A stretch of DNA of 64,000 nucleotides, from the NCBI GenBank assembly GCA_021397845.1, contig CM038039.1, forward strand, positions 179,092,526 through 179,156,525, read 5' to 3'. Source of the stretch: Areca catechu (lineage: Eukaryota > Streptophyta > Magnoliopsida > Arecales > Arecaceae). A program made the position numbers and the translations under genes. Below the pieces are notes generated by a model. That model searched no databases, was not told the DNA's origin, and saw only the letters and a program-made list of their open reading frames with translations. This document shows positions 23,091 through 34,013 of this stretch, piece by piece (the first letter of the stretch is position 1; every line of letters begins with the position of its first letter).

Positions 23091-26000
23091 AGCAGGAGAT
23101 TGAGGAGCTAATCAGGAGGGGTTACCTCAGGAAGTTTGTCAAGAATGAGGCCCCCTCTGAAGGGCAGCCGCTCGCGGCCCTACCACTTGTCCCTGCGATT
23201 GACAACCACCCAACGGAGAAGCCCGTGGGCATGATCTCGCGCGGGTCCGGCCGAACAATGAAGAGAGCCCGGGAAGTCGGGAACCCGGAGAATGTAATCC
23301 CTCCCAAAAGGGGGGAAATTAATGATAATGTAAACAACGATGCCGTGGTGGTCGAAATGACCATCGCGAAGCATCCTGTACATCGAATCATGGTGGATAG
23401 TGGAAGCTCGGCTGACGTACTTTTTTACGATGCTTTCTCTCGGATGAATTTGTCCCCCGATCAGCTGAAGCCAGTGCACACCCCCCTGGTAGGTTTTACA
23501 GGAGACTCCGTGGGGGTCGAGGGGGAGATCACTCTCCCGGTCACTGCCGGATCCCCACCCCGGCAGGCGACCGTCCTAATAACATTCACCGTCGTCAGGC
23601 TCCCTTCGCCTTATAACGCCATTCTCGGGCATCCCGGGCTCAACCAACTGGACGCCACCATCTCCACGAGGAGGCTGTTGGTGCAGTTCCCCACGCCTTC
23701 CGGGCTCGGGGAGATGAAGGGGACGACCCAGCCGGTCCCGCTCTGCCTCCAGACGATCCCGGGCGCCAAGGGCACGGAGCTCGCCCGTGATATCGATGAC
23801 CTTGATCTGAGAGAGAAGGAAACTAGGGGAGGGCCTGTAGAGCGACTACTGACTTTCCCCCTCGGTTCGGACCCCCTGAAGACGGTGCAAGTCGGGGCCC
23901 AGCTCCCCGAGGAAGAGCGAACCCGCCTGATGGAGTTCCTCCGCGCCAACGCCGACGTGTTCGCCTGGTCAACAGCCGACATGCCGGGCATCCCGCCCGA
24001 GGTCATCATGCACAGGCTGAATGTGGACCCAAGTTGCCGCTCGGTCCGCCAGAAGAAGAGAAGCTTCGCCATGGAGAGGCAGAAGGCGATCAACGAGGAA
24101 GTAGAGAAGCTCCTCGCCGCCGGTTTTGTTCGGGAGGTCCAGTACCCCAGTTGGCTGGCAAACGTGGTCATGGTAAAGAAGAGTAGTGGTAAGTGGAGGA
24201 TCTGTGTGGACTACACCGACCTCAATCGAGCTTGCCCGAAGGACAGCTTTCCTCTTCCAAAGATCGACCAGCTGGTCGACACCACCTCGGGGCATTGCCT
24301 CCTATCATTCATGGATGCCTTCTCCGGATACAACCAGATCCGGATGAACCCGGAGGACGAAGAGCACACTGCCTTCATCACTGACCGCGGGACCTTTTGC
24401 TACAGGATGATGCCCTTCGGTCTCAAAAATGCGGGGGCGACATACCAACGCCTGGTCAGTAGAATCTTCAAAGACCAGATCGGCCGCAACATGCAGGTGT
24501 ACGTGGACGACATGCTGGTAATGAGCAAACCCGATTTGGACCACGTGGCTGACTTGATGGAGACGTTCGGCAACCTCCGACGCCATCAGATGAAGCTGAA
24601 CCCGGCGAAGTGCACCTTCGGTGTCTCCGCCGGGAAGTTCCTAGGGTTTATGGTGACTCAAAGAGGAATCGAGGCCAACCCGGAGAAGGTCCAGGCCATC
24701 CTGGACATGGAGCAGCCCGCCTCCAAGAAGCAAGTGCAGCAACTAACCGGCCGAGTTGCGGCCCTTAGCCGCTTTATCTCCAGGTCGGTGGACCGCTGCC
24801 GTCCCTTCTTCAAGATGCTGAGGAAGATGAATGACTTTGCTTGGACCGAGGAGTGTCAGCAGGCCTTCGAGGAACTGAAGAAGACGCTTGCATCGCCACC
24901 GTTGCTGTCCAGGCCCGAGGAGGGAGAGGAGCTTACCCTCTACCTGGCGGTTACCCCGGAGGCCGTCAGCTCTGTCTTGGTCCGAACCGATGACCAGGGG
25001 CTCCAGCGGCCGGTGTACTATACCAGCAAGCTTCTCCGAGATGCGGAGCTCAGGTATTCCCGGCCCGAGAAACTTGTTTTTGCGCTAATAGTGTCTGCCC
25101 AGCATCTCAGGCCCTATTTCCAAGTGCACCCCATCACCATTTTGACGGATCAACCGCTGAAAGCGGTGCTCAGCCGACCCGATACTTCGGGACGATTGGC
25201 CAAGTGGGCACTGAAACTCAGCGAGTTCGACATTACATACAGGCCAAGGTCGGCCATGAAGGCGCAGGTGCTGGCCGATTTCTTTGTCGAATGTGCAGGC
25301 TTGGGCAAGGAGCCCGAGGAAGGCCCCCCGGCCCAGCCGATGGAGGTTGGCACCGATGAGCCTGGAGAGGACGCCTGGATCCTCCATGTGGACGGAGCCT
25401 CAAACTCCGGCGGGAGCGGAGCTGGGCTCATCCTTGCCAACGGCGACGGGGTCGTCGCCGAGTGTGCACTCCGTTTCCAATTCCCCGTAACAAATAACCA
25501 GGCGGAGTACGAGGCACTTCTTGCCGGACTGAGAGTCTCCTGCGAGCTGGGCGTGACCAACCTCAGAGCTTTCACTGACTCCCAGCTCGTGGCCGGGCAG
25601 GTATCCGGGGAGTACGTCGCACACGACCCCCAAATGGCGAAGTACTTGGAGCTCGTCAAGGCAGGCGCGTCCAAGTTCCGGTGCTTCAACATCCTCCATA
25701 TCCCCCGCGGGGAGAACGCCCGTGCGGATGCCCTCTCTCGGCTGGCGACCCAGCCGGACACGATGCTGGGACGCGCTCATGTGGAGCGCCTTGAGGTCCC
25801 AAGTTTCGAAGCACCGGTGGAGGTCCATCAGGTCAGCCAGGAGCCCAGCTGGATGGACAAGTACGCTGCGTATATCGCCAGCGGCACCCTACCGGAGGAC
25901 CGAGAGGTGGCTCGCCTCATCAGGAAGAAGGCCGTGCGGTTCGTCCTGATGGACGGGCAGTTGTATCGAAGGTCCTACTCCTACCCCCTCCTCAAGTGCG

Positions 26001-27082
26001 TAGGACCCACAGAAGCCAAGCTTGTGCTCCAAGAGATTCACGAAGGCATCTACGGGAACCACGTGGGGGGCAGGGCATTGGCGTACAAGGCCCTCCGTCA
26101 GGGCTACTTCTGGGAAACAATGAAGGAAGACGCCGCCGACTTCGTGAAGAAGTGCGACCGGTGCCAGCGTCACGCCACGGTGCAGCGGCAACCCTCCAAC
26201 CCAATCTCTCAGCTCTCAGCCCCCTGGCCGTTCGCCCAGTGGGGGATGGACCTCCTGGGTCCATTCCCGCCGGCGTTTGGCCAGCAGAAGTTCTTGATAG
26301 TGGCTATCGACTACTTCACTAAGTGGGTCGAGGCCGAACCCTTGGCGAGGATCACCGAAGCAAACGTCGCCAAGTTCTTCTGGAAGTCCATCGTCTGCCG
26401 CTTCGGCCTCCCCCACACCGTGGTCACCGACAACGGATGCCAGTTCGACTGCCGGGAATTCGAAGAATTCTACAGCGACCTCGGCATCAGGCATCGCTTT
26501 ACCTCGGTGGCGCACCCTCAGACCAACGGGGAGGCCAAAGTCACGAACAGGACCATTCTTCAGGGCCTCCGCACGCGGCTGGACCAGGCCAAGGGCAGGT
26601 GGGCCGACGAGCTTCCCAGCATCCTTTGGGCATACCACACCACCCCAAGGATGGCTACCAACGAAACCCCGTTCAACCTCGTCTTCGTAGCCGAGGCAGT
26701 CATCCCGATCGAGCTCAGCCTACCCACGCTGCGCGTGGAGCAATACGACGAGACAAAAAACCCAGCCAGGATGATGCTCAACCTAGACCTTCTCGAGGAA
26801 ACGAGGGACAAGGCCCGAATCCGAATGGCGGCGTACCGGCAACGTGTAGCCAGATATTACAACTCCCGAGTGCGGTCGAAGGTTTTTCGTCCCGGAGACT
26901 TGGTCCTCCGGTGCACCGAAGCCTCCCAGCCACGGGAATGCGGCAAGCTATCGCCCAACTGGGAAGGCCCATATCGGGTGGCAGAAGCCCTCCCTCATGG
27001 AGCATATTACTTGGAAGAATTGGGAGGTGCCAGGTTCCCCCGGACGTGGAACTCCTCGAACCTGAGGATGTACTATCAGTGA
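23069..27082 (+). CDS. pol: T pol: protease, RT, two RNase H, integrase (open, 1,337 codons)
   Basis: The frame runs on from the end of gag. Protease has VDSGSSADV near residue 108. RT spans about residues 350-570 with YVDD at 478. The first RNase H (about 615-760) begins LYLAVTPEAV and lacks the usual first Asp. The second RNase H (about 769-895) keeps HVDGAS, AEYEAL, TDSQLV and ADALS. This pairing defines Tat. Integrase (about 995-1300) has the zinc motif with CDRCQRH, then Asp in GMDLLGP and Asp in TDNGCQF. The catalytic Glu, 35 residues after the second Asp, reads Lys (AAA, 26537-26539). There is no chromodomain. The frame has no stop, so the enzymes before integrase look intact, but strand transfer should fail. 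Confidence 0.93.
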   Translation: MEECHHLKQEIEELIRRGYLRKFVKNEAPSEGQPLAALPLVPAIDNHPTEKPVGMISRGSGRTMKRAREVGNPENVIPPKRGEINDNVNNDAVVVEMTIAKHPVHRIMVDSGSSADVLFYDAFSRMNLSPDQLKPVHTPLVGFTGDSVGVEGEITLPVTAGSPPRQATVLITFTVVRLPSPYNAILGHPGLNQLDATISTRRLLVQFPTPSGLGEMKGTTQPVPLCLQTIPGAKGTELARDIDDLDLREKETRGGPVERLLTFPLGSDPLKTVQVGAQLPEEERTRLMEFLRANADVFAWSTADMPGIPPEVIMHRLNVDPSCRSVRQKKRSFAMERQKAINEEVEKLLAAGFVREVQYPSWLANVVMVKKSSGKWRICVDYTDLNRACPKDSFPLPKIDQLVDTTSGHCLLSFMDAFSGYNQIRMNPEDEEHTAFITDRGTFCYRMMPFGLKNAGATYQRLVSRIFKDQIGRNMQVYVDDMLVMSKPDLDHVADLMETFGNLRRHQMKLNPAKCTFGVSAGKFLGFMVTQRGIEANPEKVQAILDMEQPASKKQVQQLTGRVAALSRFISRSVDRCRPFFKMLRKMNDFAWTEECQQAFEELKKTLASPPLLSRPEEGEELTLYLAVTPEAVSSVLVRTDDQGLQRPVYYTSKLLRDAELRYSRPEKLVFALIVSAQHLRPYFQVHPITILTDQPLKAVLSRPDTSGRLAKWALKLSEFDITYRPRSAMKAQVLADFFVECAGLGKEPEEGPPAQPMEVGTDEPGEDAWILHVDGASNSGGSGAGLILANGDGVVAECALRFQFPVTNNQAEYEALLAGLRVSCELGVTNLRAFTDSQLVAGQVSGEYVAHDPQMAKYLELVKAGASKFRCFNILHIPRGENARADALSRLATQPDTMLGRAHVERLEVPSFEAPVEVHQVSQEPSWMDKYAAYIASGTLPEDREVARLIRKKAVRFVLMDGQLYRRSYSYPLLKCVGPTEAKLVLQEIHEGIYGNHVGGRALAYKALRQGYFWETMKEDAADFVKKCDRCQRHATVQRQPSNPISQLSAPWPFAQWGMDLLGPFPPAFGQQKFLIVAIDYFTKWVEAEPLARITEANVAKFFWKSIVCRFGLPHTVVTDNGCQFDCREFEEFYSDLGIRHRFTSVAHPQTNGEAKVTNRTILQGLRTRLDQAKGRWADELPSILWAYHTTPRMATNETPFNLVFVAEAVIPIELSLPTLRVEQYDETKNPARMMLNLDLLEETRDKARIRMAAYRQRVARYYNSRVRSKVFRPGDLVLRCTEASQPRECGKLSPNWEGPYRVAEALPHGAYYLEELGGARFPRTWNSSNLRMYYQ

Positions 27083-27149
27083 TGTAAGGCTCCCAGTTCC
27101 TGTAACAAAGTTCCCCCACTTCAAACACTCCCTTCTAACTTCGACGAAA
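27083..27149 (+). other. T post-pol spacer
   Basis: A short spacer between the pol stop (27080-27082) and the 119-bp array. No feature seen. Confidence 0.5.
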
Positions 27150-27800
27150 AGGCCTACGGCATCGGGATCAGACCGCAGATCCTGGGCTTCGGCCTGGAAG
27201 GTGGCGCCGAACCCAGTTCGCCCATGCAAGCCCGGAGAGCAGCTCAGCAAGCCGCGCAAGGCTTGAGAAGGCCTGCAGCATCGAGCTCAGTCCGGAGATC
27301 CTGGGCTTCGGCCTGGAAGGTGGCGCCGAACCCAGTTCGCCCATGCAAGCCCGGAGAACAGCTCAGCAAGCCGTGCAAGGCTTGAGAAAGCCTGCGGCAT
27401 CGAGCTCAGTCCGGAGATCCTGGGCTTCGGCCTGGAAGGTGGCACCGAACCCAGTTCGCCCATGCAAGCCCGGAGAACAGCTCAGCAAGCCGCGCAAGGC
27501 TTGAGAAAGTGTGCAGCATCGAGCTCTGTCCGGAGATCCTGGGCTTCGGCCTGGAAGGTGGCGCCGAACCCAGTTCGCCCATGCAAGCCCGAAGAATAGC
27601 TCAGCAAGCCGTGCAAGGCTTGAGAAAGCCTGCGGCATCGAGCTCAGTCCGGAGATCCTGGGCTTCGGCCTGGAAGGTGGCGCCGAACCCAGTTCGCCCA
27701 TGCAAGCCCGGAGCACAGCCCAGCAAGCCGCGCAAGGCTTGAGAAAGCTTGCGGCACCGAGCTCAGTCCGGAGATCCTAGGCTTCGGCATGGAAGGCGGT
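27150..27800. repeat. 119-bp tandem array in T 3' region
   Basis: The word ATCCTGGGCTTCGGC (last copy ATCCTAGGC) starts at 27179, 27298, 27417, 27536, 27655 and 27774. Five consecutive spacings are exactly 119 bp. The last copy is the most diverged. ORFs in this array are by-products. Such arrays at this place are known from Tat/Ogre elements. Confidence 0.93.
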
Positions 27801-28147
27801 GCAGAAACCGTGTTGCCTGCGCGAGCATGAAAGCGACCCAAAGTCGGGCCCGCTTAAGGCTTGCTCTGCAGCCGCGCGATCCGGCAGACCCCCAGCCTTC
27901 GATTTGAGCAATGGAAGGACCAGGCCTGCAACTGCTTTGAGTATTCCATACCAGCATCTCAGAAAGAAAGAAAAAGAAAGGCGAGATGGAATGAAAGAAC
28001 TCAAGCTTTTGGTAAATAGGGATTTTCATTAATACAAGTAGCCAGTACAAGCTGGGAGTCCCGATAGGCCGGGACTCCCTAAAAGAAGAAAAAACAACAA
28101 CGACAGAAGCAAAAAGAGAAGAAGATATCCGGAAGAAGGCGCCGGGT
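27801..28147. other. T spacer between the tandem array and the antisense gene
   Basis: About 350 bp without a credible gene. On the minus strand it would be the 3' untranslated region of the antisense gene. Polyadenylation-type AT-rich sequence (AATACAAG, GATTTTCATTAA) is at about 28005-28040. Confidence 0.5.
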
Positions 28148-30409
28148 TCATTGAGGTGCGGGATCGGAGCCCTCTGCCGGGGGCGCGGGTGCTGCGTCCT
28201 CGACTTCTATGATGGCCGGCTCCTGGGGCTGCTCCGGAGCCACGGCATCGCTGGTCGACGGCGCCGCAGGAGTCACTTCGGCCGTGCCAGAGGCCCTGCT
28301 CTCGCCCCTTAGCCTCCTGCCACCGATCACTATCCCGCTCAGATCCAGCTGGGGGAAGAAGGCCCCCACCTTCTCCCGGCACATCCGGAACCCCTTCAAG
28401 AAGGAGTCCACGGTGGCCTCCCGGACCTCCAACGTCTACTCGTCGGAAGCCCGGAATTTGGGGACGGCCTCTTGCACCTCCTGCTTGGCTGCCTCCAGGA
28501 GCCCGTTGACGTACGCGCTCCGGTCCTTCACCGCGGCCGCGTCTCGCCGGGCCTCCTCCAGCTGGCGCTCCAGCCACTGGGAGTGGGCCTGCAGGCGGTC
28601 CTTCTCCGCCACCTCCTCCTCTGTTTGGCATTGGTTGGAGGTCCGCTCCTCCGATAAGGAGGCCTCCAACTCCTTGTTCCGCTCCTCGGAACGCGCCAGG
28701 TCGGACTGGAGTGCTTGTTTATCGGCTCGCAGCTCGGCCCCCTTCTCCATCAAGTCCTTGACGTCGGTCGCGAACTTGCCGAGTCTCAGCTCCCGCTCGG
28801 AGTCCCTTTTGGCATTCCCTATGAGGAAGTTCCTCAGTAGGAGAACGTCGTTCCCGATCTGCAACAACAAAAGCAACACAGGTTAGAATAAAGGAAGCTA
28901 AGCCTCGAAAGAAAAGAAGGAAGAAGCTCGGACTTACCGTGAAGAGCTGCGGGAGGATCCCGAGCAGCGCGTCTGCGTAATCTCGGCCGCCCCAAGCTCG
29001 GCGGTCCCGGGCGGTGGAGGCATACTCCATGACCTTCTCCGCCAGCCCCTTGTCGAGGATGACCGAGTCCCGGTGGGTGAGCACCGGTAACGAAACCTTC
29101 GGGCCGGCTCCTGCGGCGGCCGGCCCCTCAGTTGAGGCCGCAACCGACGGGCCGGCGGCGGCCACAAGCGACGCTGTCAAGGCGGCAGCGATGACGGGCC
29201 CAACACTGGGTGGAGCAGCAGGCGGTGGAGCCCTCTCGGCAGCGGCGCCACTAGGTCGCGCGGCCGGGGCATCAGCAGCCCCGCCCTGAGTTTGCCTGGG
29301 CGGGGGAACGACAGCAATCGGGCTGGGCACGGTCGTCGTCACGACCTCCCGGCTCGTCTCCGTGCGAGCCCTCTTCACCGCGGGCTCGTCCACCTCAACG
29401 ACATCCCGCTGGGCTGCCCCCTCCAAGAGGTTCTCCAGTGAAAATTTCATCCCTGCAAAACAAAGGAACGGAAAGTCAGCCAGCTCAGTTATAAAGAAGA
29501 AGGGGGGCAGAAATCAAAGTGGAGCCGAGTCTCACCCGTCTCGCGGATGGGACTGATCCCGGCCTCAAAAAGATTCTGCTCAGAGAGCAGAACCTCGAGT
29601 GCCGGGACCACGTCGCTCAGGAGCTGGGAATAGGACTCCTGGTCCGCCGACTCGACCCGAGGATTTCGGTTCGGGGTCCGGTCTGGTTCACTCCAGGCCC
29701 AGTCGACATCTTCGACTGAGGCAAAGAAAAACCGGTTCTTCCAGCCCTTCACCGAGGAAGGGATGTCGAACCGGAGACACCTGGGCCGGGGTGAAATGTA
29801 CCACCAGCCATCATCAGTGGAGCACTTCTTCAGGGTGAACAAGACCCTGAAGAGGGAGAAACAGGCAACGAACCTGTGGAAATGACAGAAGACAATGAAA
29901 GAAAAGATGACCCGGATGGTGTTGGGAGCCAGCTGGGCCGGGACAAGCCGAAAATGGCTAAGGAAGGAAAGAAAGAAGGGGTGCAGAGGAAACCGAAGAC
30001 CCCCAAGGAGGAAGTCTTCGTAGAAGGCAATGCGGCTGGGGCCACTCATGGTGACGCGCTCCCCGGACCGCGGAACAAACAAGCGGATGGACTCTGGGAT
30101 GCCGTAAGCATCCCAGAGCAGAGAAAGATCACCTTCGGTCATGGTGGAGGCATGACCGGAGGGACCGGCGGGAAGAGAAGGAGGTGCAGGAAGAGCAGGA
30201 AGAGCCGGAAGAGAGCAAAGGGGGACAGCAGGAGCAACCGGAGGAGGCCGGGTCCCCCTAGGGATGCCAATGGTGACACCCCCGGGTTGCAGACGCCGGC
30301 GGATCTCCTCCGGAATCGTCTCCTCATCTGAGGAGGAAGAAGATGGAGTCCTCGGCCGGCATGGACTGGCCTCGTCCGGGTTGGAAGAGACATGGCGACG
30401 GCGCGCCAT
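28148..30409 (-). pseudogene. T antisense gene: three-exon protein with a Transposase_28-like region
   Basis: This gene runs opposite to T. Exon 1 (30409-29536) starts MARRRHVSSNPDE. After a low-complexity stretch it resembles the Transposase_28 (putative gypsy-type transposon) domain: FYEDFLLGGLRFPLHPF, LAPNTIRVIFSF, DDGWWYISPR, SSVKGWKNRFFF. Intron 1 (29535-29453) is G|GTGAG to TTGCAG|GG and intron 2 (28937-28859) is ACG|GTAAGT to TTGCAG|AT. Both keep the frame. Exon 2 (29452-28938) is Ala/Pro-rich. Exon 3 (28858 on) is a heptad-rich coiled coil. The only lesion is a TAG at 28436-28438, after which the frame stays open to 28148. About 700 codons in all. Antisense frames are typical of Tat 3' regions, but their function is unknown. 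Confidence 0.8.
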
Positions 30410-30900
30410 GGAGAAGAAAAGGACAGAGGATCGAAGAGCAAAGAAAAGAGAGGAAAGGAAGGGGACCGGAGAAGGAGAAGGAGGCACTCACCGAAAATGC
30501 GCCAGACGAGTGCAAGGCAACGGGAGTTAGTCTGCAGCAAACCGCCCACGGAGCAAGGGGAAAGGCCTCGTTCTGGAAAGTCCCCACCCTTTCAAACTCA
30601 GTCGACAGCGACCGTACCCGTCATTCCGCTTCAGGCCACTGGATGATCGCCACGTGGGCGCACGGCCGACACCGATGCCTCGTTAGCAGAGTAACGGCCT
30701 CTGCCTCGAAGCGATGCATTAATTGCAGGCAAGTGGGCGACGCGTGGCGGCTCCCCATAGGTTTTCAATCGCATCGAGCCACGGCGATGAGGATCGTGGC
30801 AATTATGATGCAAGATCTTTGCCTCCCCACGTCATGTCTGCATTTAATCCCGACGTTCCATTCTACGATGCCCCGACGGAACGGCGGGCTGGGGGGCAAC
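30410..30900. promoter_or_regulatory. T 3' untranslated region with polypurine tract; upstream region of the antisense gene
   Basis: About 490 bp between the antisense gene's start and the 3' LTR. It ends GGCGGGCTGGGGGGCAAC, a G-rich tract directly before the LTR start TGTTACAG, so it serves as T's polypurine tract. Read on the minus strand it is where a promoter of the antisense gene would lie. I see no clear TATA box. Confidence 0.65.
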
Positions 30901-32333
30901 TGTTACAGTCGTGACAGTGACGTGGCTAGGCTCAGGTACCGCCGAATGCGATCGAGCCACGTGGAGGTTTCCCCGGCCAAGTCGGTGCCACTCCTTCAAG
31001 GCCAGGATCGGCAAGATTACACCGCTCGACGACTGTCTAAGGCAAATCGCTTTCGCCGAGGTCGAGCTCGGCTCGGAGTCCCTCTACCCCCTCATTGGTG
31101 CACGGGCCTAGGAGGGGTCTGCCTGGGCCGAGGTCGGCCGGTCCTTCGCCCTTCGCCAGGTGAACACCCGGAGACGGGACCACCTCGGCCGAGGTCAGGC
31201 GACCTCCTGCCACCTCGCCAGGTGTCCACCCTGGAGGGGTCCGCCTGGGCCGAGGTCGGCTGGTCCTTCGCCCTTCGCCAGGTGAACACCCGGAGACGGG
31301 ACCACCTCGGCCGAAGCCAGGCGACCTCCTGCCACCTCGCCAGGCATCCACCCAGGAGGGCTCCACCTAAGCCGAGGTCGGCCGGTCCCTCGCCCTTCGC
31401 CAGGTGGCCACCCGGAGACGGGACCACCTCGGCCGAAGCCAGGCGACCTCCTGCCACCTCGCCAGGTGTCCACCCAGGAGGGGTCAACCTAAGCCGAGGT
31501 CGGCCGGTCCTTCACCCTCCGCCAGGTGGCCACCCGGAGACGGGTCCACCTCGGTCGAAGCCAGGCAACCTCCTGCCACCTTGCCAGGTGTCCACCCAGG
31601 AGGGGTCCACCTAAGCCGAGGTCGGCTGATCCCTCGCCCCTCGCCAGTTGGCCCCCGGAGATGGGTCCAACTCAGCTAAGGTCAGACCACTCGTACGGAG
31701 AAGGCCCCAGGGAGAGAGACGGGCCCCGAGGCCATCCCTCGGGCCGTACGAATCCCAGACGGTGCCCCGTATGGAGGGCGGCGGCACGCAGAACATCACT
31801 AGCATCAGCCCGACAGGTCCCGCAGCCGAGAGACGCGATCCTGACGGAACAGGCCCCATAGATAGATGGCGCCCATGCTTGGGGAAGAGAGCGCTCTCAC
31901 TGGGCCCGAGGCCTGACCGGCCGCCCTGCCAGCGCCGCCGTCCCCTCTTTCTCTTCTGTCTTTGCCTTTTCCCTGCTGGGCCCGGCGGACGAGGTCGGAA
32001 AGCCGCCTGGCCCCCTTCACCGAAAAGGGAAAAGAGAAAAGGACGGGGAGGGGAAGTCTCCAAGGAGGAAGAAACAAGTGCACGATGAAAGAGAATAAAG
32101 AGGGAAGAATCTGGGGATGACAAGGTAAGCCAACCAACCTGGGGACAAGGAGGAAGCACCGGCAAAAGGCCTCGCTCCGAGAGAGAAACCAGAGATCCCG
32201 AGAGGGGAACACTGGGTGTGAGCTCAGCAAGGAGGCCCAGCCGAGATTCTGGTCCCCAGAGCGCTTTCTTCACCAGTTAACTCTCTAAGTCTGGGACCCT
32301 TTCGAGGGTCCGGTGGAGAGTCTGTTCCTTCTC
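30901..32333 (+). repeat. T 3' LTR, first segment
   Basis: Matches 19957 onward with scattered substitutions, most frequent in the first 150 bp, and includes the 122-bp array. It is cut at 32333 by G2. The last five bases, TTCTC (32329-32333), are the target duplication. Confidence 0.92.
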
Positions 32334-34013
32334 TGATGCAGAACAAAAAGATGATGCGATGCGGAAGTAAATTAAAATTAATGTATTTTTTTTTATTTAT
32401 TTATTTTCAGAAGTCGGCTTTGACTTAAAGGAAAGATAAACTAATGCTGAAAGAAACTAAGAAATGACAGAAAGCACAATTAAAAGGAGTGGATTATCAG
32501 AGTAACTCAGAAGTAGGATCGCTGGGGATTGAGAAACCCCCAGACCTAGGGTTTACTCCTCTTTCAAGAAACAGACGAAGAGAGAAGAGAAGGTTTTATA
32601 CCTGACTGTGATATCTCTCATTGCTTCAATTGAAGGACACTCTCGAACAGATTGTAGGATCCTTGGAGACAAGGTATCTTCACAATGGATCCTCGGATTG
32701 TAGTCCTATGGCAAGGTTGGCCTTCTTCTCGAACTCAGGATCTGGAAGAAGAAGAACAAAAAAAAAGAACCAGAAACTCAAAGAAAGACACTGACCTGAG
32801 GACTTAATGAAGATTGTTGGATGTAGAAGTTCCGGAGATCTTGATACTGATCTGACTCTTCTTTGAACTTGCTCTGTAGTTGAAACAGTTGATCTGAACC
32901 TGGATGCTGGTGACTGGCTTCGATGTGGAAGAGAGGGGCCGTGGGATTAAGATGGAAAATTAGGGTTTGGTGGTGGTGGAGTAGAGATGGGTGGACTAAG
33001 CTAGGGTTTTGGGGTTGGAGATCTCACACCTCCTCAAGGTTCCTAGGGAACCCGGATTTACTCCCTCACGGAGCTCAACACTTGAATACAAGTGCGGAAG
33101 AGAGAAACACAAAGTTGCTCACAAAGAAATTGATTTCATTCATCATTATTTCAAGAGTTACATAGAGTTGAATATATAGACATAACAAAGAAATAAAATT
33201 TCATACACTTCCCATGTGGGACTAATAGGACTAACCCACACTTTAGGCATCAAATTCTCTTCCCAAGACTCCTTCCATGAGTGGGTAGCCCAAAAACTCC
33301 AAGAAAACTTGAAAATCAGCTCCAAATGGCAGGTTATGGGGGTGTCTCCTAGTATCTCTCCATGAATCAAGGATTATCCCTTCATGGTTTGGCTCTTTTG
33401 GACACCTCCTAGTCTTGCTCCACAAGTTTAGGCTTCTTCCTTTCATAGCTTTGGCACTTTAGGAAACTTTTGGGTGCCTCCTTGATTTTCTCCCCAAGAC
33501 ATTCTCTCTTTCCTTTTATAACTTGGGTTTTTATGGAACATTGTGGGGCACCTCCTTGATCCTCTCTTCAAGAAAAATTCTTGCCATCCTGGCTTGGGTT
33601 TATCAGGAAAGAAGTTGGCTCCTCCTAGGATTGAGGTATCTTGATGGATTTCTCCCCCAAGTGGTGCATGAAAGAAGGGACCTGCTTTCTTGTGGTGTGG
33701 GGACCAAGGCACACTGGATGGAGATGTGGTGCCTCCTGCACTCTGGCGTGTGGCTGGGAGTGTGGCGCCCACTTGCTTGGTCCTGGAAGAAAATGTGGCA
33801 CCTTGGAGAAGACCTAGACCACTACTAGGACTTGAATTGAGTCAACATGACTCAACAAAATTTAAATTATAGGGAAATACAGACTCAAACTAAAATTGAG
33901 TTGACCAAGTCAACCCTTATTACAAAACCAGAAAACCCTAATTCTTCGGGCAATGTCAATCAGAGATCCAGATGGAGCCCTGAAGTCTTCTTCTGAGTCT
34001 GGTGCCCGCACCA
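32334..34013 (-). repeat. G2 3' LTR (1,680 bp)
   Basis: Near-identical to 37663-39344. Its pol-side end (34013 leftward, read minus: TGGTGCGGGCACC) codes for the last residues of the integrase tail. A minus-strand TATA-like TATATATTC is near 33172-33180. ORFs of about 100 codons in it on both strands occur equally in the other LTR and are not genes. Confidence 0.93.

Noticed and set aside
27150..27800. CRISPR-like array (also considered for the decamer arrays)
   Set aside because: Contiguous tandem units without spacers in plant retrotransposon sequence; the decamers are irregularly spaced and short.
27363..27841. ORFs of about 65-117 codons in the 119-bp array
   Set aside because: The period is not a multiple of three, so these ORFs only reflect repeat sequence read in several frames.
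33523..33828. 101-codon ORF in the G2 LTR, also at 38854-39159
   Set aside because: Present in both LTRs by duplication, overlapped by minus-strand ORFs, and without similarity to any family I know.
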